Shown: positions 45,385 to 52,657, numbered from the stretch's first letter. The stretch is DNA of 64,000 bases from Nonomuraea sp. PA05 (GCF_008086045.1 NZ_VSEY01000054.1:1-64000); one strand, 5' to 3'. Notes: generated by a model not told the origin, from the letters alone. Numbers and translations: made by a program.

Positions 45385-46200
45385 GTAGCTCTGTGAGGCT
45401 GAGGCGGGGCTCGTGGGTTCCATCGGGGTCTCCACCCTGCCCCCGGGTTCTCACGGAGGGTCTGGGGGCGTGTGAGCGCTTGGGGCGCCGTCGTTCATGC
45501 CTGTCCTGGATCGGCCCTGGACTGGATCCGGACTGAATTTGGACCTGCCGGGCGCCGACTCTGGACCGGCTGTGCACCGACTCTGGACCAGTCGTGCGCC
45601 GAATCTGGATCGAGTCTTGGACCGTACGGGATCTGGTCGAGAGCGGGCCTGGACCGGCCCTGCAGCAGGTCTGGACCCGAGCCGTCGCAGACGGCGTGGG
45701 ACGTGATCGACGCGGCGCACGAGACGCCGACTCACGGCAGTGCCACGAGACGCCGATACGGGCATCGAGAAGCGCCGGCGCGGGAACACAGGGAGAGGGC
45801 GCGATCCCCAGGCACCAGCCCCCAGCTCTCAGCGCCCAAGCGGCCAGGCTCCCAGCCCTCAGCACCCAGCCCCCCAGCGCGCCCTCAGCGCCCAGTCCCA
45901 GGCCCCCAGCCTTTGGTGCCCAGGCGGCCAGCCCTCAGCCCCCGGCCTGCACCCCCAGCCCTCAGCCCCCGGCCTGCACCCCCAGCCCTCAGCCCCCGGC
46001 CTGCACCCCCAGCCCTCAGCCCCCGGCCTGCACCCCCGGCCCTCAGCGCCCAGGCGGCTAGGCGGCCAGCCCTCGGCTCTCAGCGCCCAGGTGTCCAGGC
46101 GTCGATGCGACCCCACACAACCACCACACACGGCACATCAAGGCGGCACAGCCACCCACCATCCCCACGCTCCAGACGTCCCCACCCCTTTCCACACATT
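45385..46200. repeat. repetitive intergenic region with a 27-bp tandem array
   Basis: This 840-bp gap contains scattered CTGGACC words (45500-45680). Pro/Ser/Ala-coding repeats then begin near 45825, with a 27-bp unit (CCCGGCCTGCACCCCCAGCC plus 7 nt) repeated at 45941, 45968, 45995 and, diverged, 46022. Frames on both strands are repeat artefacts; I find no gene. Confidence 0.8.
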
Positions 46201-46213
46201 TACTGAGCTGCGC

Positions 46214-46219
46214 TATCGT
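46214..46219 (+). promoter_or_regulatory. -10 element of the ROK kinase promoter
   Basis: TATCGT lies 8 nt before GTG 46228, with no ribosome site between them. Confidence 0.5.
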
Positions 46220-46227
46220 CTCCTTCC

Positions 46228-47178
46228 GTGTCCGCTATGAGTTCGTTCGTCGTCGCGCTCGATGTCGGTGGCACGTCCATGAAGGGCGGCCTGGTCAGCG
46301 AGTCCGGCGCGGTGCTGCTGAGCGAGCGGCGCCCGACCCCCCGAGCCGAGGGCCCGGAAGCGGTCGTGGCGGCGATCTCCGACTTCATCAGCCACCTGGC
46401 CGCCTCAGGCGACGGCAACCCGGCCGGCGTCGGCCTCGCCGTCCCCGGTCTGGTGACGGACAGCGCCGCCGTCTACGCGGCGAACCTCGGCTGGCGCGAC
46501 GTCCCGGCCTCCAGCTTCACCACCCTGGACATCCCGGTCATGCTCGGCCACGACGTCCGCACGGGCGGCCTGGCGGAGAGCACCCTCGGCGCCGGCCGCG
46601 GCCTCACGGACTTCCTCTTCCTCCCCATCGGCACAGGCATCGCCGGCGCCTCCATCATCCGCGGCGAACCGTACGGCGGCTCCTCGGGCTGGGCCGGCGA
46701 GATCGGCCATACCCCGGTCTTCCCGGACGGCGAGCAGTGCGCGTGCGGTCAGTTCGGCTGCCTGGAGACGTACGCCTCGGCCGCCTCGGTGGGCCGCCGC
46801 TACAGCCAGCGCGCCGGCGTGGAGGGCGTCAAGGCCGAGCAGGTCGTCGCCTCGGACGACCCCATCGCCATAGAGGTCTGGGACGAAGCCGTGGAAGCGC
46901 TCTCGCTGGCCCTGGCCACGTACACACTGCTGCTCGACCCGTCGGTCATCGTCCTCGGCGGCGGCCTCGCCGAAGCCGGCCCTGCCCTCTTCGACCCCGT
47001 ACGCACCCGCCTCATCAACCGCCTCGCCTTCCGCGAAGCACCCCCGCTCGTCCCGGCCGCCCTGGGCGTGGACGCCGGCATGCTCGGCGCGTCCCTGCTG
47101 GGCTGGCGCGCGGCGGGGCGACCTGAGCTGGGGCCCGGGTGGGCGGTGGATGTGCGATCGGGGCCGTTGGTGTCGTAA
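46228..47178 (+). CDS. ROK-family sugar kinase (glucokinase-like)
   Basis: A 316-residue ROK kinase. It has the ATP-binding DVGGTSMKGG (about 11-20), the catalytic GLAVPGLV and GHDVRTGGLAE, the sugar-contact GEIGHTPV and the zinc motif CACGQFGCLETY. It phosphorylates glucose or a related hexose, using ATP or polyphosphate. GTG 46228 is chosen from the position of the -10; ATG at 46237 is an alternative. A tRNA gene follows 17 bp later. Confidence 0.9.
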   Translation: MSAMSSFVVALDVGGTSMKGGLVSESGAVLLSERRPTPRAEGPEAVVAAISDFISHLAASGDGNPAGVGLAVPGLVTDSAAVYAANLGWRDVPASSFTTLDIPVMLGHDVRTGGLAESTLGAGRGLTDFLFLPIGTGIAGASIIRGEPYGGSSGWAGEIGHTPVFPDGEQCACGQFGCLETYASAASVGRRYSQRAGVEGVKAEQVVASDDPIAIEVWDEAVEALSLALATYTLLLDPSVIVLGGGLAEAGPALFDPVRTRLINRLAFREAPPLVPAALGVDAGMLGASLLGWRAAGRPELGPGWAVDVRSGPLVS

Positions 47179-47195
47179 GGTGTAGTGCCGATCAG

Positions 47196-47267
47196 GGGCG
47201 GTTAGCTCAGCGGTAGAGCACTCGCCTTACAAGCGAGGGGTCACTGGTTCGAACCCAGTACCGCCCA
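47196..47267 (+). tRNA. tRNA-Val(TAC)
   Basis: A complete cloverleaf: acceptor GGGCGGT/ACCGCCC, D arm GCTC/GAGC, anticodon stem CTCGC/GCGAG with loop CTTACAA (anticodon TAC), T arm ACTGG/CCAGT with loop TTCGAAC. The discriminator is A47267; the CCA end is not encoded (CCT follows). Confidence 0.96.
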
Positions 47268-47515
47268 CCTGCATCAGAAAGCCCGCAGCGATCATGCTGC
47301 GGCGCTGTCGTGCCATCAACGTGCCGTCGGGTCACGTGGGCGAGCACTCCGTAAGGTCCATCGCCTGCTCTGCGCCAAAGCGCGATCGGACGGCGACCCA
47401 ACGCCTGATCAACGACTTGTTCCGCCGTGAGCCCAGCCTCTTCAGGCCAGAAGATCAGGTCGGAGACATATCCCCCGAAGGGCATGTGAGCGAGCGGTCC
47501 ATCGCACGCGGTCAT
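47207..47515 (-). pseudogene. remnant of a small immunity-like (e9imm type) protein
   Basis: A minus-strand frame from ATG 47515 encodes VSDLIFWPEEAGLTAEQVVDQALGRRPIAL, split here as VSDLIFWP, LTAEQVVD and RRPIAL. This resembles the C-terminal part of a family of small actinobacterial proteins often labelled e9imm peptide. The usual N-terminal half is missing. The frame then runs on antisense to the tRNA, where it cannot be selected. A decayed gene is the likeliest reading; the family call is from memory. Confidence 0.35.
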
Positions 47516-47570
47516 GTGTCGACATTTCTGGAACCGCCGAAAATGGGGTGTGACGCGTCGCGTCGATCGC

Positions 47571-47591
47571 TAACGTTGAGGACAGCTCAAC
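47571..47591 (+). promoter_or_regulatory. probable promoter/operator of the Y RNA cluster
   Basis: TAACGT (47571-47576) can act as a -10, with GTGACG (47550) as a weak -35. An inverted repeat GTTGAG-GACAG-CTCAAC follows directly (47575-47591), ending 13 nt before the first RNA. It may be an operator or a 5' hairpin. Confidence 0.4.
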
Positions 47592-47604
47592 GAGACCAGG
47601 AAAG

Positions 47605-47677
47605 GCGCGGGTCGAATGGGTGTCGGTTATCTTTCTGCAACAAAGAATCATCCGGTGCCCGCATCACATATCCGCGC
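47605..47677 (+). ncRNA. minimal Y-like RNA without tRNA module
   Basis: By hand it folds into a lower stem GCGCGG/CCGCGC (47605-47610/47672-47677). An internal loop has GTCGAAT on the 5' side and CATCACATAT on the 3' side. A middle stem GGGTGTCGG/CCGGTGCCC follows, then a terminal hairpin TCTTT-CTGCAAC-AAAGA. The 5' GTCGAA and 3' ACATAT/CATAT/ACAT elements, and the TCGG/CCGG top of the middle stem, are shared with the two RNAs that follow. It looks like a bare Ro-binding stem. A TTTCT follows the 3' end. Confidence 0.7.
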
Positions 47678-47714
47678 TTTCTCTGAGGCGAGTGAGCTGG
47701 TCAGGCCTGGTGTC

Positions 47715-47850
47715 GGCACGGGTCGAAGTCCTGTCGGTTATCCGCTCATAACGGGGTGGTCGCAGGTTCGAGTCCTGCCCGGAGCTTCGGCTTCGGTAGC
47801 TCAGCTGGATAGAGCACCTGAACACCGGTGGGCGCCCCCATATCCGCGCC
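47715..47850 (+). ncRNA. Y RNA with circularly permuted tRNA-like module, unit A
   Basis: The Ro-type stem is GGCACGG/CCGCGCC (47715-47721/47844-47850), an internal loop (GTCGAA / CATAT), then CCTGTCGG/CCGGTGGG. On top sits a tRNA mimic in permuted order. An anticodon-like hairpin CCG-CTCATAA-CGG (47742-47754, the loop of a Met tRNA) comes first, then a T arm GCAGG-TTCGAGT-CCTGC (47762-47778). The acceptor CCGGAGC/GCTTCGG is closed by a TTCG tetraloop (47779-47796), and the D arm GCTC/GAGC (47799-47815) ends the module. It cannot be charged, having no free acceptor end. Bacterial YrlA RNAs that bind Ro carry comparable tRNA mimics. Confidence 0.82.
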
Positions 47851-47885
47851 GGCTCCAGACCTGATCGCTCGTCAGTTTTGCCAGG

Positions 47886-48026
47886 GGCACGGGTCGAATC
47901 TCTATCGGTTATCGCCTCAGGAGCGGGTGACGCAGGTTCGAATCCTGCCGGGCCGGCCGAACGTCGGCCCGTAGTCCAGCGGCCCAGGACGCCTTTACGC
48001 CGGTAGGGGCCTGCCACATCCGTGCC
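47886..48026 (+). ncRNA. Y RNA with circularly permuted tRNA-like module, unit B
   Basis: Same plan as unit A with different bases, giving compensatory support. Lower stem GGCACGG/CCGTGCC (47886-47892/48020-48026), loop GTCGAA / CACAT, ten-bp middle stem TCTCTATCGG/CCGGTAGGGG. The module has an anticodon-like hairpin CGC-CTCAGGA-GCG, T arm GCAGG-TTCGAAT-CCTGC (47932-47948), acceptor CGGGCCG/CGGCCCG with a 9-nt loop (47949-47971) and D arm GTCC/GGAC (47974-47990). It ends 67 nt before the Ro60-type gene and is probably on the same transcript. Confidence 0.82.
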
Positions 48027-48093
48027 ACTGGCAAGGCTGACGAGCGCCGGACGGGAGTGGGCTGAGCTCGACTCCAACGGAAGGAGCGCCACC

Positions 48094-49755
48094 ATGGCAC
48101 GTGACCCTCTCGCCGCGGTGTCGGCGATCGCGACCCCGCAGTCCCAGCCGCTCCCCGGCCGCGCCGGCCAGGTGAGGAACGCCGCCGGCGGCTACGTGTT
48201 CGCCAAGGACGTGTGGGCCAAGCTGGAGGACTTCCTCATCCTGGGCACCACGGGCGGCACCTACTACGTGGGCGAGGACAAGCTGACCGCGGAGAACGCC
48301 GGCGTGCTGTTCCAGGCCATCGCCGAGGACGGCCCGCGCGTCGTCGAGCTGCTGACCGCGATCTCGACGGCTCGCCCGCCGCGGGCGCCGAAGCAGCGGC
48401 CCGCCCTGTTCGCGCTCGCGGCGGCGTACGCGAAGGGTGACGCAGACACCCGGCAGGCGGCGAAGGCGGCGCTCGCGAAGGTCGCCCGCACCACGGATCA
48501 TCTCGCCCAGTTCTTCGGCTACTACAAGAACCTCGGGGGCAAGCCGACCGCCCGGGGCGTCGCGCCTGTGGCCGGCCGTTCGCTGCGTACGGCGCTCGGG
48601 TCGTGGTTCCTGACCGGGACGGCGGACGACGTCGCGTTCAAGGCGTGCAAGGCCCGCCAGCGCAGGACGCCGCAGGGCGAGAGCTTCGACCTGCGGGACG
48701 TGCTGCGCATCGCCCACCCGGCCGCGGACGACGAGCAGCGCAAGATCCTGTTCGGCTGGATCGCCGGGAACGTCGGCGACGACAGGGCGCGCGAGGCCCT
48801 GCCCGCCGTGGACCGGTTCCTGACCGCGAAGGCCGTCACCACGCCGGCGCAGGCCGTCGATGTGGTGACCACGGCGAAGGTGCCGTGGGAGTTCCTCCCG
48901 GACTCGGTGCTCAAGGACCCGTCCGTGTGGGAGGCGCTGATCGGGACGATCGGCATGACCGCTCTCCTCCGCAACCTGGCGCGCATGACCCGGCTGGGCA
49001 CCCTCACGCCGATGGCGGACGCGACCTCGCGGGCGGTGTCGCGGCTCACGAACCGGGAGGCGATCGCGCGCGCCCGCATCCATCCGATGGACGCGTGGCT
49101 GGCCATGCGCGTCTACAAGTCGGGCGTGGCGCAGCCGAACCCGCGCGCCGACCGGCAGGTGTGGCATCCGGTGCCGGCGATCCTGGACGCGCTGGAGGAG
49201 ACGTACGAGGCCGCGTTCGGCACGGTCGAGCCTTCGGGCAGGCGGCTGCTCGTCGCGGTGGACTCGTCCGGTTCGATGTCGTGGGGCGGCGGCGTTCGCG
49301 TCGGCGGGTCGCCGATCGGCTCGCCGTACGAGGTCGGCAACGCGATGGCCGTCATGCTCGCCCGCATCGAGGGCGGCAACGTGCACGTCATCGACGTCGA
49401 CACGTCCGTACACGCGTCGAAGGTGACGCCGCGCACGAACCTGCGCGAGATCGCCTCCTGGCAGCCGTCCGGCGGCGGCACGGATCTGTCGCTGCCGTTC
49501 ACGTGGGCGCGCAGGAAGCGGATGGAGGTGGACGGGATCGTGGTCTTCACCGACAACGAGACGTGGGCCGGCCGGTCGCATCCGACGCAGGCGCTCGACG
49601 CCTACCGGCGCACCGTCAACCCGGACGCGCGGGTCGTCGTCGCCGCGATGACCGCCGCCGGGTACTCGATCGGTGATCCGAAGGACGAGGGTGTCCTGAA
49701 CGTGGCCGGTCTGGACGCGTCGCTGCCTCTCGTCGTCAACGGGTTCGTACGCTGA
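48094..49755 (+). CDS. rsr: Ro60/TROVE-vWA RNA-binding protein (Rsr)
   Basis: A 553-residue bacterial orthologue of Ro60. The TROVE ring of HEAT-like repeats covers about 25-370 with diagnostic FLILGTTGGTYYVG (47-60), MTALLRNLARMT (288-299) and HPMDAWLAMRVYKSG (330-344). The von Willebrand A domain follows, with the metal site DSSGSMS (390-396), GGGTDLSLP and FTDNETWAG. Ro proteins bind Y RNAs on the outside of the ring and misfolded RNA ends in the hole, guiding RNA decay or repair. ATG 48094 has AAGGAG 7 nt upstream. Three Y-like RNAs precede it directly. No RtcB ligase or nuclease gene is adjacent. Confidence 0.93.
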   Translation: MARDPLAAVSAIATPQSQPLPGRAGQVRNAAGGYVFAKDVWAKLEDFLILGTTGGTYYVGEDKLTAENAGVLFQAIAEDGPRVVELLTAISTARPPRAPKQRPALFALAAAYAKGDADTRQAAKAALAKVARTTDHLAQFFGYYKNLGGKPTARGVAPVAGRSLRTALGSWFLTGTADDVAFKACKARQRRTPQGESFDLRDVLRIAHPAADDEQRKILFGWIAGNVGDDRAREALPAVDRFLTAKAVTTPAQAVDVVTTAKVPWEFLPDSVLKDPSVWEALIGTIGMTALLRNLARMTRLGTLTPMADATSRAVSRLTNREAIARARIHPMDAWLAMRVYKSGVAQPNPRADRQVWHPVPAILDALEETYEAAFGTVEPSGRRLLVAVDSSGSMSWGGGVRVGGSPIGSPYEVGNAMAVMLARIEGGNVHVIDVDTSVHASKVTPRTNLREIASWQPSGGGTDLSLPFTWARRKRMEVDGIVVFTDNETWAGRSHPTQALDAYRRTVNPDARVVVAAMTAAGYSIGDPKDEGVLNVAGLDASLPLVVNGFVR

Positions 49756-49800
49756 GCAGCGGCGGGTGTGGGTTGCAGCCAGGTCCAAGAGCGGTCCAAG

Positions 49801-49823
49801 TGGCGCCATGTTGCATGGCGCCA
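49801..49823 (+). promoter_or_regulatory. 9-bp inverted repeat overlapping a start codon
   Basis: TGGCGCCAT (49801-49809) and ATGGCGCCA (49815-49823) pair perfectly around GTTGC. The last base is the A of ATG 49823. It could be an operator or a hairpin that hides the start. Confidence 0.55.
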
Positions 49824-50002
49824 TGAGAAACCTGATTGCGGCCCGTGGCGTGCGCCGGGCGATCGCTCTGGTCCTGCTGTCCATCACCACCGTACTGACG
49901 ATCGGGGTGACGAGCAGTCCCGCCCACGCGTGGAACCCCGCGGACGACGGCTGGCACAAGTGCTACATCGACGGCAAGTGGATGTGGTGCAAGGACCTGT
50001 AG
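49823..50002 (+). CDS. very small secreted two-cysteine peptide
   Basis: A 59-residue precursor. A long signal peptide (basic RNLIAARGVRRAIA, hydrophobic LVLLSITTVLTIGV, cleavage after SSPAHA) leaves a 23-residue mature peptide, WNPADDGWHKCYIDGKWMW-CKDL. It holds four Trp residues and two cysteines that could form a disulfide. No family recognised, and no export or modification genes are adjacent. An in-frame ATG at 49808 inside the inverted repeat is an alternative start. Confidence 0.6.
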   Translation: MRNLIAARGVRRAIALVLLSITTVLTIGVTSSPAHAWNPADDGWHKCYIDGKWMWCKDL

Positions 50003-50029
50003 ACCGGCCAAGGGGCCCGCGCTACTCGC

Positions 50030-50193
50030 CGATCTTCTTGGCGTACGGTGTCCTGGCCCTCTTGGAGGTTCATGCCGGCCACGTCCGGCAGCGTCTTCTG
50101 CTCCGCCGCGGCGGTGGTGAGGACGGCGAGAGCGAAGCGCTTGGGCGACGTGCCCCTCCTGCGGTCGGGAGATAGAACGCGCCGAAGGGCCAC
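50030..50193 (-). pseudogene. decayed PASTA-domain fragment
   Basis: A minus-strand frame encodes LPDVAGMNLQEGQDTV, a good match to the start of a PASTA repeat (xPDVxGMxLxxAQxxL). It is preceded by RFALAVLTTAAAEQ, which could be the end of a signal or anchor segment. The rest of the domain is absent and the frame decays into Arg-rich sequence. The neighbouring frame ends YAKKIGE-stop, which suggests a frameshift. Remnant rather than gene. Confidence 0.35.
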
Positions 50194-50213
50194 GCTTCGC
50201 CGTCAGGCTGGAG

Positions 50214-50939
50214 TTACCGGGGCCGGTGGCCCTTGCCCCGGCGGCTGGTGGAGCGCGTGGCTCGGCGGCCGGAGCTGTTCTGTGCCGGTTTCTGAGCCTG
50301 TCGGCGGGCCGGCTTCTCCGCGGGCGGAGGGGCGGCGTTACGGCCGCGGGTGCTGTTCACGGTCCGGCCGCGGACGATGCCGATGAAGTCCTCCACCAGG
50401 TCGGTGGTCGCGTCCGTGGGCCAGGCCAGCGCGACCTGCGACTGCGGCGCGTCCGTCACCGGCCGGTAGGTGAGGTCCTTGCGGTGGTGCAGGCGGGCCA
50501 GTGACTGCGGCACCACCAGCAGCCCCGCTCCGGACGCCACCAGTTCGACCGCCTCGGCCGTGGTGGCGGGGTCGGTGAACGCGGGGAGCCCCGGTCTGAC
50601 CGGCCACTCGATGGTGTCGTCCAGGGCGCGGAGCACCTCGTCGTCGGCCAGGTCGGCGAGGACGATCTCGTCGGCGGCGGCCACTGCGTGGTCCTTGGGC
50701 ACCACGACGACGGTGGTCTCCACGTACAGGGGGATCACGCTGAGCGCGTCGCGGTCGATCGGCAGCCGGACGAAGGCGGCGTCGGCGCCGCCGCCCCTCA
50801 GCAGGTCCACCACCTCGGCGGCGGGCACCGTGACCAGGGTGAGCGGTATGTCGGGCAGCCTCTCGGCCCAGATGCCCGCCCATTTCGCGGGGGTCACCCC
50901 GGGCACGTACGCCAGCCGGAACGTCTCACCATCAGTCAC
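50214..50939 (-). CDS. LysR-type substrate-binding domain protein with basic tail, no HTH
   Basis: A 241-residue protein made of the periplasmic-binding-like effector domain of LysR regulators (about 5-190; LAYVPGVTPAKW, ADAAFVRLPID, VASGAGLLVVPQSLARL). The N-terminal DNA-binding helix-turn-helix is missing. The last 45 residues are Arg/Lys/Pro-rich (RRATRSTSRRGKGHRPR) and might bind nucleic acid. It is divergent from a DUF5997 gene, a pairing I know from other actinobacteria. Start GTG 50939. Confidence 0.8.
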   Translation of the reverse strand: MTDGETFRLAYVPGVTPAKWAGIWAERLPDIPLTLVTVPAAEVVDLLRGGGADAAFVRLPIDRDALSVIPLYVETTVVVVPKDHAVAAADEIVLADLADDEVLRALDDTIEWPVRPGLPAFTDPATTAEAVELVASGAGLLVVPQSLARLHHRKDLTYRPVTDAPQSQVALAWPTDATTDLVEDFIGIVRGRTVNSTRGRNAAPPPAEKPARRQAQKPAQNSSGRRATRSTSRRGKGHRPR

Positions 50940-50980
50940 CGCCTCAGGGTACCGATGTCAGAAAACCCCTTCCGACTGAC

Positions 50981-50986
50981 TACGCT
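50981..50986 (+). promoter_or_regulatory. -10 element of a probable leaderless promoter
   Basis: TACGCT lies 7 nt before ATG 50994, with no Shine-Dalgarno sequence between them. Confidence 0.55.
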
Positions 50987-50993
50987 TGGCCTC

Positions 50994-51365
50994 ATGAGCT
51001 CGTCCAAACCGAAGTCCGTCCAGACGATGAAGCCCGAGACCGCGGCCAAGAAGCTGGGTGTGCTCCTGTCGGCCACTCCCGCCGAGTTCCGTGAGGGCGT
51101 CGTCTCCAGGGACGAGCTGAACGAGCTGCAGGCCAAGCCGCCCGCGTGGCTGGTCGAGCTGCGGCGCAACGGGCCGCACCCCAAGCAGGTCGTGGCCGCG
51201 AAGCTGAGGGTTTCCGTCTCCGGGCTGATCAGGGGCGGGGTCACCGAGCCGCTCACCACTGCCGAGATCGAGGCGTTGAAGGCGGAGAATCCGGAGTGGC
51301 TGGAGCACGAGCGGTCCGTGCAGGCCGAGACGCGCAAGGAGGCGCAGCGCCTCAAGGAGCGCTAG
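50994..51365 (+). CDS. DUF5997 family protein
   Basis: A 123-residue basic actinobacterial protein (DUF5997). It has KPETAAKKLGVLLSATP (about 13-29), PPAWLVELRRNGPHPKQVVA and a charged C-terminal helix. It is paired divergently with the LysR-substrate-domain protein. Function unknown; the Lys/Arg content and HTH-like middle (KQVVAAKLRVSVSGLIR) hint at nucleic-acid binding. Confidence 0.8.
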   Translation: MSSSKPKSVQTMKPETAAKKLGVLLSATPAEFREGVVSRDELNELQAKPPAWLVELRRNGPHPKQVVAAKLRVSVSGLIRGGVTEPLTTAEIEALKAENPEWLEHERSVQAETRKEAQRLKER

Positions 51366-51546
51366 CGGCGGATTTCGCCGAACAGGTGCTTGCGCATCGG
51401 GCTCACGGGTGAACGGGCACCAAGTGTTGGAGTCGTGAGGAATGCTTCGCCGGGTCCGGCTGTGCAGCAGGCCGAGAGGCATCTCGGTGTCCGGCACCGG
51501 GCGAGTGCCCTGGCCTGCGCCGAGTGTTCTGCTCCTGCCGCACGAG

Positions 51547-52590
51547 ATGGCGGAGCAGGCCTCGGCGACTTCGCTGAGAAACGCGCTTCTGCGCGGGCTG
51601 GGTGTCGGCGAGGCCGACATCGAGGAGTGGCGACGGGAAGAACGCCGCCCGGTGCGGTCCGGATGGGCGGCGGCGAAAGCGCTGCTCCAGCCGTGGCTGG
51701 TCACCGTCGACTTCGTGCGCCTGCGGTGGGAGGAGGAGCGGGATCCCGACCTCGAACAGGTGTCGATGGATCCGGTGCGGTTACGGCTGATGCGGACGGG
51801 CCTGTTCCAGGTGCAAGTGCTTCTGGGGCAGATGTTCTTCGCCGCGGACGCCGGCAGCCGCTCGTTCATGCCCATCCTGGGGGAATGGGCCGCTCGTCGC
51901 GGGGCGCGGCTGGGTTTTCTCGGCTCGGACGAGGTGGACGGGCTGGTCGCGGAGCTTGACATCCCCTCGTGCAGAGCTCTATCGGTGGGAAGCCTGCGGC
52001 GGCTCGGCATCGACTTCCTGACCGCCGTCCGCCGGCTGGAGGTCGGGCATCCGGACGCGGAACTCGTGCTGGCCGCGCTGGCGGCTGGGGAGATCGACTC
52101 CTTGTACCAGTACGAGAACTCGTGGGTCGAGGTGAAGCGCCAGGACTATTCGCCGGGGCCGAGAGGCGACATCGAGTTCGGGCAGGACGTGGCGCGGTTC
52201 GCGAACTCGGAGAACGGCGGGCTGCTCGTTCTCGGCGTGGATGAGAAGAAGGACGGCAAGGGCTCCCGGATCAAGGGCCTGCACCTGATTCGCGACGGCA
52301 TCAGCGAGGACCGGAGAAGGAAGATTCTGGATTCGGTGGTCTACCCGCCGATCGCGGGGCTGCGTGTGCACCATCTGGAGATGGAGGATCGGCGGGGGCG
52401 CGGGTCTGTGGTGGTCGTCGAGGTGCCGGCGCAGAAGGACGAGCTGAAGCCGTTTCTGGTGAACGGTGTCATCGTGGGCGACAAGGTGGAAGGTGCCTTC
52501 ATCGGGATCGTCCGGAGGCGGGGCGAGGACAGTATCACCGTCAACATCGCGGAGCTACATGCGATGATCACGAGGGGACGCGGTTCGTGA
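51547..52590 (+). CDS. AlbA/Schlafen-like ATP-binding domain protein
   Basis: A 347-residue protein whose second half is an AlbA_2 (Schlafen-type divergent AAA) domain. It has YENSWVEVKRQDYSP (about 188-202), DVARFANSENGGLLVLGV and a C-terminal VVVVEVPAQKDELKPF. The first 180 residues match nothing I know. Such domains occur in regulators, tRNA-cleaving Schlafens and defence proteins; no catalytic motif is obvious. The start is uncertain: ATG 51547 lacks a clear ribosome site, and the frame is open from 51442. Confidence 0.7.
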   Translation: MAEQASATSLRNALLRGLGVGEADIEEWRREERRPVRSGWAAAKALLQPWLVTVDFVRLRWEEERDPDLEQVSMDPVRLRLMRTGLFQVQVLLGQMFFAADAGSRSFMPILGEWAARRGARLGFLGSDEVDGLVAELDIPSCRALSVGSLRRLGIDFLTAVRRLEVGHPDAELVLAALAAGEIDSLYQYENSWVEVKRQDYSPGPRGDIEFGQDVARFANSENGGLLVLGVDEKKDGKGSRIKGLHLIRDGISEDRRRKILDSVVYPPIAGLRVHHLEMEDRRGRGSVVVVEVPAQKDELKPFLVNGVIVGDKVEGAFIGIVRRRGEDSITVNIAELHAMITRGRGS

Positions 52591-52657
52591 GGACGGCTGC
52601 CCGCAGGAGCAGGGCCGCGCCTGACGCTCAGCATCCGACGTTGACGACGTCAAGGCA

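Noticed and set aside
45820..46130. Proline-rich protein or CRISPR-like array
   Set aside because: Units are contiguous 27-bp tandem repeats with no unique spacers, and frames are open in several phases on both strands.
47207..47280. Protein-like end (WVRTSDPSL) on the minus strand
   Set aside because: It is the antisense of the tRNA-Val gene, a well-known false signal.
47600..48030. Ordinary tRNA genes in the first RNA cluster
   Set aside because: T and D arms are present, but in reversed order, and no standard cloverleaf with a free 3' end can be drawn.
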